A DNA stretch of 64,000 bases from Fontimonas thermophila (GCF_900113085.1 NZ_FOOC01000002.1:248001-312000), one strand, 5' to 3'. Shown: positions 9,742-17,914, counted from the first letter of the stretch. Program-made: numbers and translations. The notes: generated by a model not told the origin, from the letters alone.

Positions 9742-11307
9742 ATGAGCTATCTCGCACTCGCCCGCAAGTACCGTCCGCGCCGCTTCGAGGACGTGATGGG
9801 CCAGGATCATGTCGTCAGAGCCTTGTCCCACGCGCTCGCCGGCGATCGTCTGCATCCGGCCATTCTGCTGACCGGCACGCGCGGCGTCGGCAAAACCACG
9901 CTGGCGCGCATCATCGCCAAATGCCTCAACTGCGAAACCGGTGTCAGCGCCCAGCCCTGCGGACGATGCTCGGCCTGTCAGGAAGTGGATCAGGGCCGCT
10001 TCGTCGATTTGCTGGAGATCGATGCCGCCAGCAATACCGGTGTCGATGACGTCCGCCAGGTCATCGAAAACGCCCAGTACGCACCGGTACGCGGCCGCTA
10101 CAAGGTCTATCTGATTGACGAAGTCCACATGCTGTCCAAGAGCGCGTTCAACGCATTGTTGAAAACGCTCGAGGAACCTCCGACGCATGTCAAATTCATC
10201 CTCGCGACGACGGATCCGCAAAAGCTTCTGGCGACGGTACTGTCGCGCTGCCTGCAATTCAGTCTCAAACGCCTGCCGGTTGCGGTGATCCGCGAGCAAC
10301 TCGCCAAGGTCCTCGAGGCCGAGAGCGTCAGCTTCGAGCCGGGGGCGCTCATCGAGATCGCGCGCGCCGCCGATGGCTCGATGCGCGATGCATTGTCGCT
10401 GCTCGATCAGGCGATCGCTTTCTGCGGCGGGCAGACGCTGCGCCGTGCCGTGGTCGAGGACATGCTCGGCACCGCCGGTCGCCGTCTGTTGTTCGAGATC
10501 CTGGCAGCGCTGGCCGACCGCGACGCCCAGGCGCTGCTCGCCTGCATCCAGCGGCTGGAGACGCAGGCGCCCGACTATGCGGCATTGCTCAATGAGCTCG
10601 CCGGTGCACTGCAGCGCCTGGCCGTGCTGCAACTATTGCCGGATGCGCAAACCGAGGACGACGATGTCGAATTGGTCGCGCTCAAGTCGCGGTTTGCGCC
10701 CGAGGACTTGCAGTTGTATTACCAGATCGCCGTGCACGGCCGGCGTGATCTGCCATGGGCGCCGGCTCCGCGGCTCGGTTTCGAGATGACGCTGCTGCGC
10801 ATGTTCGCGTTCCAGCCCGATGGCGCCGATGGCGCACCGGCCGCCGACAGCGGCGCCGTGCGCGCAGCAGAACCGCGTGCCGGGACACCCGGCGCGACGG
10901 CGGCGGCCCGTCTGCCCGAGGATGCGAGCTGGCCAGAACGCGTCGAGGCCATGGCGCTTGAGGGCCTCACGCGCCAGCTCGCGCGCCATTGCGCCTGGCT
11001 GGGACGTGACGGCACGCTCGTCCGTCTGGGGCTCGACCCCAAGGCGCGCCATCTGCTCGTCGAAGGGCGCCGTGCTGCGCTGGAGGCGGCGCTGGCAGTA
11101 CAACTGGGTATGCCGATACGGCTGCAGATCGATATCGCCGAGGCCGAAGCAGCCGTCGAATCACCCGCGCAACTGGCGCAGCGCCGCGAGCGCGAACGCC
11201 AGCAGGAGGCCGAGGCCGCGATTCTCGCCGATCCGGTCGTGCGCGCCTTGCGCGAGCAATTCGGCGCGCAGGTACGTGCCGGCAGCATCCATCCGCTCGA
11301 CGGCTAG
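9742..11307 (+). CDS. dnaX: DNA polymerase III subunit tau (clamp loader)
   Basis: A 521-residue AAA+ clamp-loader ATPase that opens the beta clamp and links it to the replisome. Walker A GTRGVGKT (45-52), a zinc module (C64, C73, C76, C79), the DEVH Walker B region and the SRC sensor/arginine-finger motif are present. Domains I-III are complete; the C-terminal tau-specific part (from about residue 360) is Ala-rich and shorter than in E. coli (643 residues). I see no A-AAA-AAG slippery heptamer, so a gamma form by the E. coli frameshift mechanism is not supported. It lies 91 bp after the 4.5S RNA gene and 24 bp before ybaB. Confidence 0.95.
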   Translation: MSYLALARKYRPRRFEDVMGQDHVVRALSHALAGDRLHPAILLTGTRGVGKTTLARIIAKCLNCETGVSAQPCGRCSACQEVDQGRFVDLLEIDAASNTGVDDVRQVIENAQYAPVRGRYKVYLIDEVHMLSKSAFNALLKTLEEPPTHVKFILATTDPQKLLATVLSRCLQFSLKRLPVAVIREQLAKVLEAESVSFEPGALIEIARAADGSMRDALSLLDQAIAFCGGQTLRRAVVEDMLGTAGRRLLFEILAALADRDAQALLACIQRLETQAPDYAALLNELAGALQRLAVLQLLPDAQTEDDDVELVALKSRFAPEDLQLYYQIAVHGRRDLPWAPAPRLGFEMTLLRMFAFQPDGADGAPAADSGAVRAAEPRAGTPGATAAARLPEDASWPERVEAMALEGLTRQLARHCAWLGRDGTLVRLGLDPKARHLLVEGRRAALEAALAVQLGMPIRLQIDIAEAEAAVESPAQLAQRRERERQQEAEAAILADPVVRALREQFGAQVRAGSIHPLDG

Positions 11308-11331
11308 TCGGGCAAACCACGGAGAACAGAC

Positions 11332-11655
11332 ATGAAACAGGCGATCGGCCAGATCATGCGTCAGGCCCAGCAAATGCAGGAGAACTTAAAGCGCGCACAG
11401 GACGAGATCGCGCGGATGGAAGTGACCGGCCAGGCAGGGGCCGGCATGGTCAAGGTCACGCTCAGCGGCAAGTATCAGGCACGCAGGGTCGAGATCGCAC
11501 CGGAAGCCTTGCAGGAAGGTAAAGAGTTTCTCGAGGACCTGATCGCGGCCGCGATCAACGACGCCGCACAAAAAGTCGAGGACGCATCCAAGGCGCGGAT
11601 GGCGCAGGTCACCGCCGGTCTGCAGCTGCCGCCGGGTGTCCATCTCGGGTTTTGA
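11332..11655 (+). CDS. ybaB: YbaB/EbfC nucleoid-associated protein
   Basis: A small DNA-binding protein of 107 residues. The long N-terminal helix (IGQIMRQAQQMQENLKRAQ) and the central sheet with VKVTLSGKYQARRVEI are typical, as is the C-terminal end (GLQLPPGV). It forms tweezer-like dimers on DNA. GGAGAACAGAC precedes the ATG and gives good initiation. It is co-directional with dnaX, as usual, but recR, which normally follows in proteobacteria, is absent; a convergent phosphoglucomutase gene comes next. Confidence 0.95.
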   Translation: MKQAIGQIMRQAQQMQENLKRAQDEIARMEVTGQAGAGMVKVTLSGKYQARRVEIAPEALQEGKEFLEDLIAAAINDAAQKVEDASKARMAQVTAGLQLPPGVHLGF

Positions 11656-11675
11656 TCCGCCATATGCCCGTTCTG

Positions 11676-11690
11676 CCGGGCGCAGCCCGG
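11676..11690. terminator. Short GC hairpin between ybaB and pgm
   Basis: CCGGGC-GCA-GCCCGG forms a 6-bp stem with a 3-nt loop between the convergent stops of ybaB and pgm. No T-tract follows, so termination is uncertain. Confidence 0.35.
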
Positions 11691-11691
11691 A

Positions 11692-13323
11692 TCATGTGAC
11701 CAGCGATGCTGCCCTGCGGCCGGTCAGCTCGCCGATGCGGCCGAGCCGGTCCGCGGCGGCAGAAAGCGGTGCCAGCGCGTCGGCGGGTTTCCAGTGCAGG
11801 GCACTGGCATCGTGCTCGTAGCGCTCCAGATAAACCCGCAGCGTGGCGCCCTGGGTGCCGGTTCCGGACAGGCGCATGACGATGCGGGCGTGTTCACCGC
11901 AGACCACGCGTAAACCCTGGCCGGTGGCGATGCTGCCGTCGATTCTGTCGTGATAGCTGAATTCATCGGCGAGCGTGACTTCCCAGTCGCCCAGTTTCTG
12001 CCCGCGCAGATTGGCCAGCGATCCAGCAAAGGCCTGCATTACGGCCTCGGCTGCCGGGCCCGGCAGATTCTCGTAATCGTGGCGCTGGAAGTAATGCCGG
12101 CCATAGCGCAGCCAGTGCTCGCGCATGATCGCCTGTACCGGCTTTCCGGTGATCGCCAGCACGTTGAGCCAGGCGAGTACGGCCCAGAGTCCGTCTTTTT
12201 CGCGCGTGTGTGCGGAGCTCGTGCCAAAGCTCTCCTCGCCACAGATCGTGGCCTGGCCAGCGTCGAGCAGGTTGCAGAAGAACTTCCAACCCGTCGGTGT
12301 TTCGTGCAGCGGCAAGTGCATGGCGTGGGCGACGCGGTCGGCGGCGCGCGATGTCGGCATCGAGCGGGCGATGCCACACAGGCCGTCGCGATAGCCCGGC
12401 AATTGCGGCAGATGCGCCGCGAGCACTGCCAGCGAATCCCCCGGGGAAACGAAAATGCCACGGCCGAGAATCATGTTGCGGTCGCCATCGCCATCGCTGG
12501 CTGCGATCAGTTCGGGGGCGCCGTCGGAGAAGGCGAGCTCGACCAAGTGCTTGCCATAGACGAGATTGGGGTCGGGATGCCCCCCGCCGAAATCCTCGAG
12601 CGGGATCGCATTGAGCACGGCCGCCGCCGGTGCGCCCAATTGCTCGACCAGGATGCGCTGTGCATACGGCCCGGTGACGGCGTGCATGGCATCGAAGCGC
12701 AGTGCGTTGCCGCGCCGGATCCAGTCGCGTATGCGGTCGAAATCGAACAGGCTTTGCATCAGCTGGGCATAGTCGTCCACACAATCGACCACTGCGACAC
12801 TCATGCCGGCGATGGTCTGCGTGCCGCGGCGGTCGAGATCGAGCTCGATATCGTCGAGCGTGCGGTAACGGCTGATCGTCTTGCTTTGGGCATAGATGCG
12901 CTCGGTCAACCCCTCACCCGCCTGGCCGCCGCCGGCGATGTTGAACTTGACGCCAAAGTCGCCATCCGGCCCCGCCGGGTTGTGGCTGGCGGTGAACAAA
13001 AAACCACCGGCGGCACCGAGCTTGCGGATCAGGTGCGAGGCCGCCGGTGTGGACAACAGCCCCCCCTGGCCGACGACGACACGGGCAACGCCGTTGGCGG
13101 CGGCCATTGCGATGGCGGTGCGGATGGCATCGCGGTTGTGATAGCGGCCATCGCCGCCGATGACCAGGGTCGCGCCCTTGAGCGCCGGCACACAGTCGAA
13201 AATCGACTGCAGGAAATTCTCCAGATAATGCGGCTGCTGGAATACGGCGACCTTCTTGCGCAATCCCGCGGTGCCGGGTTTCTGATCGAGGTAGGGTTTC
13301 GTCGTGATTTCACGTATGGGCAT
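11692..13323 (-). CDS. pgm: Phosphoglucomutase (alpha-D-glucose phosphate-specific)
   Basis: A 543-residue phosphohexomutase interconverting glucose 1- and 6-phosphate; it supplies UDP-glucose and glycogen or envelope sugars. It is of the long, eukaryote-like type (TKPYLDQKPGTAGLRKKV at the N-terminus). The catalytic phosphoserine loop is TASHNP (Ser113), the metal loop is DGDGDR, the sugar-binding loop GEESFG lies in the third domain, and RLSGTGTQGAT is the phosphate-binding loop in the fourth. GAGGCGAACAAC lies just upstream of the ATG. The gene is divergent from the DUF1249 gene, sharing a 54-bp region. A very long open frame on the opposite strand is only its shadow. Confidence 0.95.
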   Translation of the reverse strand: MPIREITTKPYLDQKPGTAGLRKKVAVFQQPHYLENFLQSIFDCVPALKGATLVIGGDGRYHNRDAIRTAIAMAAANGVARVVVGQGGLLSTPAASHLIRKLGAAGGFLFTASHNPAGPDGDFGVKFNIAGGGQAGEGLTERIYAQSKTISRYRTLDDIELDLDRRGTQTIAGMSVAVVDCVDDYAQLMQSLFDFDRIRDWIRRGNALRFDAMHAVTGPYAQRILVEQLGAPAAAVLNAIPLEDFGGGHPDPNLVYGKHLVELAFSDGAPELIAASDGDGDRNMILGRGIFVSPGDSLAVLAAHLPQLPGYRDGLCGIARSMPTSRAADRVAHAMHLPLHETPTGWKFFCNLLDAGQATICGEESFGTSSAHTREKDGLWAVLAWLNVLAITGKPVQAIMREHWLRYGRHYFQRHDYENLPGPAAEAVMQAFAGSLANLRGQKLGDWEVTLADEFSYHDRIDGSIATGQGLRVVCGEHARIVMRLSGTGTQGATLRVYLERYEHDASALHWKPADALAPLSAAADRLGRIGELTGRRAASLVT

Positions 13324-13365
13324 GTTGTTCGCCTCGATTCGTTGTCGCGGATCGTGAGCCTATCT

Positions 13366-13371
13366 TATAGT
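13366..13371 (+). promoter_or_regulatory. -10-like element for the DUF1249 gene
   Basis: TATAGT ends exactly 6 nt before the ATG at 13378, with no Shine-Dalgarno in the gap. Initiation 7 nt downstream would start the mRNA at the ATG, i.e. a leaderless transcript. Confidence 0.5.
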
Positions 13372-13377
13372 CCGCTC

Positions 13378-13857
13378 ATGCAAGCCTCCATGCACGCGTG
13401 CCCCTGTTGCGGAAAACCGCGCAGGATCGCGCACCTGCTCGAACTGTACGAGCGCAATTACCGACTGATCCAGCGTTTGGTGCCGGAGCCCGATGCGCCA
13501 TGCCATCGGGCCGTCTCGCACAGCTTGAGCGACTGCCCGTTGCATCTGGAAATCGTCGAGCGCGACCGTTATACGCTGACGTTGCGCCTGACCTATGAAT
13601 TCACCGATGAGTCGGGTATCCGCCGGCAGCCCGATCTGTGGGTACGGCTATACCGTGATGCAGGTGTGGCCGAGGCGCTGGCATGCAATCACCGTCCACC
13701 GTGGCTCGCCGAGCGTGACGGCGATCCCGCCGCGCATGCGTTCTTATCCGCGCAATGGCGGCGCAATCTGCTGCTGAACAAGTGGCTGGAATATTTGCTC
13801 GATCACGGCCACGGCTTCATCGCCAGCGCACGTCCCCGCGCCATGGAGCCGGCCTAG
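13378..13857 (+). CDS. yqiB: DUF1249 family protein (YqiB-like)
   Basis: A 159-residue protein of the DUF1249 family, whose E. coli member is YqiB; the biochemical role is unknown. An N-terminal CPCCGKP (Cys-rich) segment precedes the helix LLELYERNYRLI. The central part has the conserved HLEIVERDRYT and PDLWVRLYRDAGVAEAL segments, and the C-terminal NLLLNKWLEYLLDHGH is also family-typical. In E. coli the gene lies between nudF and cpdA; here it lies between pgm and an esterase, so that link is lost. The frame is open far upstream across pgm, but only this part is protein-like. The start is placed at the ATG preceded by a -10-like element. Confidence 0.85.
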   Translation: MQASMHACPCCGKPRRIAHLLELYERNYRLIQRLVPEPDAPCHRAVSHSLSDCPLHLEIVERDRYTLTLRLTYEFTDESGIRRQPDLWVRLYRDAGVAEALACNHRPPWLAERDGDPAAHAFLSAQWRRNLLLNKWLEYLLDHGHGFIASARPRAMEPA

Positions 13858-13864
13858 CGTTTTC

Positions 13865-14497
13865 TCACACGGCGCCGGCTTTTTTCAGCAATGCCGCGAT
13901 GGCTTCGGCGATGCGGCGATAGCCGGCGGCGTTGGGGTGGATTTGGTCCGACTTGAGCGTGCGCTCACCGAGCACGGTGGGAATCACGGTGGCTTCGAGG
14001 GGTACACCGAATTCAGCAGCGAGCGCCGCATAGCTGGGTTCGGCCTTGAGGCGCAGCAGTTTGGGTTCCGGGACCCCCAGCAGAACGACCGGAATGCCGC
14101 GAGTGCGGATCTCGCGGATCATCGCCGCGAGATTGGCGCGCATCGACGCGCGATCCATCTGGCGCAGCATGTCGTTGCCGCCCAGGCACAGGATCACCAG
14201 TGCAGGCTGGATTTCATCGAGGGTTGCCGGTAATCGCGCCAGTCCTTCGGCCGTGGTCTCACCGGGCACCCCGGCATTGACCACCGGACGCCCGATCAAG
14301 GCCGACAACTGCGCCGGGTATGCCTGCTCGCGGCTTGCACCGGTGCCGTAGGTCAGGCTGTCGCCGAAGGCGAGGACTACGCCATCGGTGGCCAGCGGCG
14401 GCAGACGCGGGACCGGTTGGCTGCAGGCCATGATCGACGAGCCGATCAGCGCTTGCAGCCAAAGCAGGACGATCGCTACGCTGCGTTGGTGTTTCAT
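13865..14497 (-). CDS. tesA: SGNH/GDSL esterase, TesA-like
   Basis: A 210-residue secreted SGNH hydrolase (arylesterase / thioesterase I / lysophospholipase group). Block I FGDSLTYG holds the nucleophile Ser47, block III is GGND, and block V is SDQIHPN with the catalytic Asp and His. The N-terminus is hydrophobic and ends in IMAC (Cys25), so it could be a lipoprotein rather than a soluble periplasmic enzyme like E. coli TesA. AGGAG precedes the start. Only 14 bp separate it from the divergent carbonic-anhydrase-like gene. Substrate cannot be fixed from sequence. Confidence 0.9.
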   Translation of the reverse strand: MKHQRSVAIVLLWLQALIGSSIMACSQPVPRLPPLATDGVVLAFGDSLTYGTGASREQAYPAQLSALIGRPVVNAGVPGETTAEGLARLPATLDEIQPALVILCLGGNDMLRQMDRASMRANLAAMIREIRTRGIPVVLLGVPEPKLLRLKAEPSYAALAAEFGVPLEATVIPTVLGERTLKSDQIHPNAAGYRRIAEAIAALLKKAGAV

Positions 14498-14511
14498 GTT
14501 CGGGGCTCCTG

Positions 14512-15033
14512 ATGCTCTACACGCTCGACGGTCGCCAGCCGCAGCTCGGCACGGATGCCTGGGTGGCCGACAACGCCCAGGTCATCGGCGCGGTGACGCT
14601 GGGACGGCGCGCCAGCGTCTGGTTCAACTGCGTGCTGCGCGGCGACAACGACCCCATCGTCATCGGTGACGACAGCAATGTCCAGGACGGCTCGGTACTG
14701 CACACCGACGAGGGTATCGCCCTGACCATCGGGTGCGGCTGCACGATCGGTCACATGGCGATGCTGCACGGGTGCTCTGTGGGCGACAACAGCCTGATCG
14801 GCATCGGCGCTGTCGTCCTCAATGGCGCCCGTATCGGCGCCAATAGCATCGTCGGTGCACGCGCACTGGTCACCGAAGGCAAGACCTTTCCGGATGGCGT
14901 GCTCATCCTCGGTGCGCCAGCCAAGGTCGCGCGCGCGCTCACGGACACGGAAATCCAGATCCTGCGTGCAACCGCCCAGCACTACGTCGCCAATGCTGCC
15001 CGTTACCGGCGAGCCCTGCAGCCGGTGCGCTGA
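14512..15033 (+). CDS. Gamma-carbonic anhydrase family protein (YrdA-like)
   Basis: A left-handed beta-helix protein of 173 residues built of hexapeptide repeats ([39 protein letters not shown] and so on). The three metal-ligand histidines of gamma-class enzymes are recognisable in the VLHT and IGHMAMLHG segments, and RGDN is also typical. E. coli YrdA and related proteins bind zinc, but carbonic anhydrase activity is unproven for many members. A C-terminal helix ends the protein, as usual. It is divergent from the esterase gene and convergent with the SixA-like gene. Confidence 0.92.
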   Translation: MLYTLDGRQPQLGTDAWVADNAQVIGAVTLGRRASVWFNCVLRGDNDPIVIGDDSNVQDGSVLHTDEGIALTIGCGCTIGHMAMLHGCSVGDNSLIGIGAVVLNGARIGANSIVGARALVTEGKTFPDGVLILGAPAKVARALTDTEIQILRATAQHYVANAARYRRALQPVR

Positions 15034-15051
15034 CCCGTCGATTCTGTGCGC

Positions 15052-15579
15052 TCAACTGCGCTCACGCAGCTGCTTGGGGAAGGCGTAGAAGCGCTGTGTG
15101 CCGGCGCGCTCGTCGATGTCGCACCATCGCGTGCTGTCGAAGCCGATCTGGACGACGCCGCAGGTGGGCAGATCGTCGAAGCTGCAGCGCGCGAGCAGAT
15201 GCGCGAGTTCCGAAAGACCCGGATTGTGACCGAACAGCATCACGTGGCGGTCGGCGTCGTCGAGCCACTGCACGAGACCCAGCAGGGTTTCTGGCGCCGC
15301 TTCATAAATTCGCGGCTCGCAGACGATCGCGTGCTGGGGGATCGAGAACGTCTCGGCGAAGATCTGCGCGGTTGTCAGCGCGCGCAGCGCCGGGCTGCTG
15401 ATCAGCCGGTCCGGGCGACCGAGCGCGCGTAAGACATGCGTGGCCATGCGTGGCGCATCGCGACGGCCGCGCTCGTTGAGCGGTCGGGCGAAGTCCACGC
15501 AGGTCGGGTCGTCCCAGGACGATTTGGCATGGCGGACCAGCGTGAGCAGGCGCATGGGGTAAACGGTTTGCCGAGTCAT
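15052..15579 (-). CDS. sixA: SixA-like histidine phosphatase
   Basis: A histidine phosphatase superfamily protein of 175 residues. The RHG-type motif is LVRHAKSSWDD, the second Arg lies in RLISSPALRALTTA, and the second catalytic His is in MLFGHNPGLSELA. Proteins with this pattern resemble SixA, which dephosphorylates His-phosphotransfer domains (ArcB in E. coli, NPr in the nitrogen PTS). The annotated ATG gives MTRQTVYPM; the internal ATG (MRLLTLVRHAK) would match the family N-terminus better and is equally possible. It follows rsmJ on the minus strand with a gap of 6 bases. Confidence 0.88.
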   Translation of the reverse strand: MTRQTVYPMRLLTLVRHAKSSWDDPTCVDFARPLNERGRRDAPRMATHVLRALGRPDRLISSPALRALTTAQIFAETFSIPQHAIVCEPRIYEAAPETLLGLVQWLDDADRHVMLFGHNPGLSELAHLLARCSFDDLPTCGVVQIGFDSTRWCDIDERAGTQRFYAFPKQLRERS

Positions 15580-15585
15580 GCCATC

Positions 15586-16290
15586 TTATCGGTCTGCGGA
15601 TGACGGTGGGATGTAGACGTCGTATCGTGCCTGGGTGCCGCGCAACTGGAAATCAGGCCGGTGGCCGGCGAGAAACGGTGCGCTCAGTGGTCGCTTGACC
15701 ACGACCCGCCGACGGCAGGCGCCGAGCGCCAGGTCAAGTAGCTCGGCCGCATCGTCGTCATGGCCGCACAACTCGCGCAGCAGTTGCATTTCTTTTTGCG
15801 GTAGCGCCTGTTTGCCGCGGTGCGGGTACATCGGATCGAGATGGACGACATCCCAGCGTGCAGGGCCGGCGAGCAGGGCGGCCGCATCGCCTTCGATGAT
15901 CTGCATGCGCGCGGCGGCTTTTTGCCAGACTGGATCGGTTGCGGTGCGTTGCCATGCATCGCGCAGAAGCGCGGCCAGCAACGGCTGGCGTTCGACCAGC
16001 GTGACGGTCGCGCCCAGTGCGGCGAGTGTGAAGGCATCGCGCCCCAGACCGGCCGTTGCGTCGAGCACGCTCAGCGAGTCCGTCTTGTGCAGACCAACGG
16101 CGCGCGCCAGCAACTGCTTGCGGCCTGCGGCGATACGCCGCCGCTGTGACGCGCCGGTCCAGGCCAGGGTCAGCGGCTTGTAATCGGGATGATGTCGCGC
16201 CACCAGCTCCAGTCCGGCTTCGCCGGCGACCAGTTCAAATGCAAAACCCCGGGCGTCGCCACCCGGGGTTGCGGAACATCTTGTGGACAA
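15586..16290 (-). CDS. rsmJ: 16S rRNA (guanine-N2) methyltransferase RsmJ
   Basis: A class I SAM-dependent methyltransferase (about 234 residues) that makes m2G1516 in 16S rRNA. The SAM loop LDATAGLGRDAF, the acidic ERQP strand end and the catalytic-type DPMYPHR motif match RsmJ, as does RRVVVKRP. The start is a judgement. The only in-frame ATG (16338) lies inside the upstream SCP2 gene, so I chose the TTG at 16290, five bases after the SCP2 stop. Either way the N-terminal region is shorter than that of E. coli RsmJ. A terminator-like hairpin (16245-16270) overlaps the first codons. Confidence 0.86.
   Translation of the reverse strand: MSTRCSATPGGDARGFAFELVAGEAGLELVARHHPDYKPLTLAWTGASQRRRIAAGRKQLLARAVGLHKTDSLSVLDATAGLGRDAFTLAALGATVTLVERQPLLAALLRDAWQRTATDPVWQKAAARMQIIEGDAAALLAGPARWDVVHLDPMYPHRGKQALPQKEMQLLRELCGHDDDAAELLDLALGACRRRVVVKRPLSAPFLAGHRPDFQLRGTQARYDVYIPPSSADR
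16245..16270 (-). terminator. Terminator-like hairpin at the start of rsmJ
   Basis: A perfect 9-bp stem (AACCCCGGG / CCCGGGGTT) with an 8-nt loop. Read on the minus strand, it lies 25-50 nt after the SCP2 stop and is followed by a short T-rich run (TTTTGCATTT). It overlaps the predicted rsmJ N-terminus, so it may attenuate rsmJ or mark a later rsmJ start. Confidence 0.55.
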
Positions 16291-16294
16291 GCTT

Positions 16295-16609
16295 TTACAG
16301 CTTGCTGGCGTCGAAGAAGCTCGCCATGCGCTGGGCAAGCATCAGATCGCCTTCGATTTGCAGCTTGCCGGTCATGAATGCGGTCATGCCGTTGAGCTCG
16401 CCTTTCATCAGGGCGACGAGGTCGTCGTCTTCCATCGTGATCGTGACGTCGGCATTGGGGGATTGGCCATCGTTAACGGTGCACGTCCCGTTCTTGATCA
16501 CCGCATGCACCGGCGTCGAGCACATGAACTGGATCGTGCAATTCGTGCCGGCGGCTTGGCTGGCGTTGAAGGCGGCGGGCAGTTTGTGAAGCAGTGCAGC
16601 GGCAGACAT
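16295..16609 (-). CDS. SCP2 sterol-binding-domain protein
   Basis: A stand-alone SCP2 domain of 104 residues, the fold that binds lipids or acyl chains. The core strand order is visible: CTIQFMCSTPVHAVIKNGTCTVNDG, then ADVTITMEDDDLVALMKGELNGMTAFMTGKLQIEGD, with the family-typical GKLQIEGDLMLA end. The chosen start (MSAAALLHKL) is preceded by GGGAGC. Bacterial single-domain SCP2 proteins have been linked to fatty-acid or ubiquinone metabolism, but this one has no specific partner beyond the two thioesterase genes upstream on the same strand. The frame is open upstream, but that part is low-complexity and not protein-like. Confidence 0.85.
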   Translation of the reverse strand: MSAAALLHKLPAAFNASQAAGTNCTIQFMCSTPVHAVIKNGTCTVNDGQSPNADVTITMEDDDLVALMKGELNGMTAFMTGKLQIEGDLMLAQRMASFFDASKL

Positions 16610-16700
16610 GTGATGCTCCCGGAAAGGTTGTGAACGGTGAGGCATCCTAACCATCGCCTCTTGCACACGCAACCCTGCGAATGGATGAGAGAAACCATCA

Positions 16701-16988
16701 TTACCGAGAAGCCGGCCCGGAGCCTCGCAATGCCGCCGCCACCGCTTCGGCTGCGTGGGGCGCCAGGACGATGACATTGAGGCTGCCGGCGTAGATGCGC
16801 TGCCGTGCGCGCAGCGCCTCGATCCGTGCGCGGTCGCGTTCATGGTGCAGCACCACGTAGTCGCGGTCTTCTTCGAACCGCTCCGCGAGATGCTTGAATG
16901 CACGAAAGGCGCTGCCCTTGGGGGCGTGCGCGGCCTGGTCGAGCTCACGCAGCGTGCGGCCGCGCTCGAGCAGTGCATCCCGGGTCAT
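16701..16988 (-). CDS. Conserved-looking hypothetical protein, about 95 residues
   Basis: I do not assign a function. The chosen ATG (16988) overlaps the stop of the upstream thioesterase gene by 4 bases, which supports translation. The protein is charged and mostly helical at its N-terminus (MTRDALLERGRTLRELDQAAH), followed by PKGSAFRAFKHLAERF, a VVLHHERDRARIEALRARQRIY segment and a hydrophobic strand SLNVIVLAP. Similar short proteins occur in related gammaproteobacteria, as far as I recall, sometimes mislabelled as ABC transporter ATPases; there is no Walker motif here. No signal peptide or membrane helix is visible. Confidence 0.65.
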   Translation of the reverse strand: MTRDALLERGRTLRELDQAAHAPKGSAFRAFKHLAERFEEDRDYVVLHHERDRARIEALRARQRIYAGSLNVIVLAPHAAEAVAAALRGSGPASR

Positions 16989-17431
16989 GGCGATGCCAGC
17001 AGAAAATGCGCCCGCGCGATCGCGATCGGGCGGTCCGGGTCGCCCTGCCAGCAGCGGATCTGGGTCTGCGCAATGCGCAAGCCGGCGCGCGCGACGCGGC
17101 ACTCGGCATAACAATCCTGTGGCCGACCCGGGAGCAGGTAATCGATCGCGAAATCGATGATCTTGGGTATGCGGTCTTGTCCGGGCTGGAGCAACAGGTG
17201 CAGCATCGCCGCGTTTTCCATGAATGCGGCAGTCACCCCGCCATGCAGGGCCGGCAGCGCAGGGTTACCGATGAGAACGGGGCGATAAGGCAGATGTGAG
17301 CGCAGGATGTCGCCGTGCCGCTCGATGCGCACGCCGAGAAAGCGCGCATAAGGCATCCGTGCCAGCAAAGCCTCGTAGCAACCCGATTCGCGGGCCTGCC
17401 GGAGAATTTCGGCCAGCGGGGCCTCGCTCAT
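16985..17431 (-). CDS. PaaI-family hotdog thioesterase (second of a tandem pair)
   Basis: A 148-residue hotdog-fold protein. The sequence FLGVRIERHGD, then PALHGGVTAAFMENAAMLHLL and the strand IDFAIDYLLPGRPQDCYAECRVARAG, match PaaI/YigI-type acyl-CoA thioesterases, which hydrolyse acyl-CoA esters as dimers or tetramers. The residue after HGG in the central helix is not the standard Asp/Asn, but Glu in AAFMENAA may serve. The start overlaps the stop of the other thioesterase gene by 4 bases, and its own stop overlaps the next gene, so three genes form one tightly coupled unit. Confidence 0.86.
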   Translation of the reverse strand: MSEAPLAEILRQARESGCYEALLARMPYARFLGVRIERHGDILRSHLPYRPVLIGNPALPALHGGVTAAFMENAAMLHLLLQPGQDRIPKIIDFAIDYLLPGRPQDCYAECRVARAGLRIAQTQIRCWQGDPDRPIAIARAHFLLASP

Positions 17432-17898
17432 GCCGGTTCCCGCGTGGATCGCTGCGTCCGCACGAACACACCGTGTGCCGATGCGATCGGCTCGCCTTCG
17501 GGCGCCTGCCAGACCGTGGCCCGCGCAAAGGCAATGTGGGCAGTCAAGCGATGACAGTGCGCACGGCAAAGGGTGTCGGCATCGCGGACGGCCGCGCGCA
17601 GGAAATCGACACGCAGGTCGAGCGTCGCGATCATCTCTGCCTGTCCGATGCGCGCCAGCACGGCGGCGCCACAGGCCGAATCGATCAGCGTCGTGATGAT
17701 GCCGGGATGCAGGAATCCACGCTCGGCATCGCCGATCCACTCCTCGCGGAACGGCAATCTGAGCTCGGTGGCGGTGGCGTCGAGTCGCTCGATCTGCATG
17801 CCGCAGGCCGCGATGTGCGGCGTGAAGTCGAGCAGGCGCTGGCGCAGCGAGTCCTGGAAAGTCGGCATCGGCATGGTGCCCTGGATTGTAGATCGCAT
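17428..17898 (-). CDS. PaaI-family hotdog thioesterase (first of a tandem pair)
   Basis: A 156-residue hotdog-fold protein related to its downstream neighbour but clearly diverged. The key helix is FLHPGIITTLIDSACGAAVLARI, with a D-S-A-C-G arrangement usual in PaaI-like acyl-CoA thioesterases, followed by the strand ATLDLRVDFLRAA. GGAG lies 8 nt before the ATG at 17898; an internal ATG (MPMPTF) is a weaker alternative. It is divergent from the Nudix gene with only 16 bp between the starts. Two paralogous thioesterases plus an SCP2 lipid-binding protein on one strand suggest acyl-CoA handling; the substrate is unknown. Confidence 0.88.
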   Translation of the reverse strand: MRSTIQGTMPMPTFQDSLRQRLLDFTPHIAACGMQIERLDATATELRLPFREEWIGDAERGFLHPGIITTLIDSACGAAVLARIGQAEMIATLDLRVDFLRAAVRDADTLCRAHCHRLTAHIAFARATVWQAPEGEPIASAHGVFVRTQRSTREPA

Positions 17899-17902
17899 CC
17901 GC

Positions 17903-17908
17903 TAAACT
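17903..17908 (+). promoter_or_regulatory. -10-like element for the Nudix gene
   Basis: TAAACT ends exactly 6 nt before the ATG at 17915, with no Shine-Dalgarno between, so a leaderless transcript is predicted. The 16-bp gap to the divergent gene leaves the -35 region inside that gene. Confidence 0.42.
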
Positions 17909-17914
17909 CCGGGA

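Noticed and set aside
9742-11307. Programmed frameshift giving a DnaX gamma subunit
   Set aside because: No A-AAA-AAG or similar slippery heptamer was found in dnaX.
11950-13377. Very long plus-strand open frame ahead of the DUF1249 gene
   Set aside because: It is the antisense shadow of pgm; only the part from 13378 has protein-family character.
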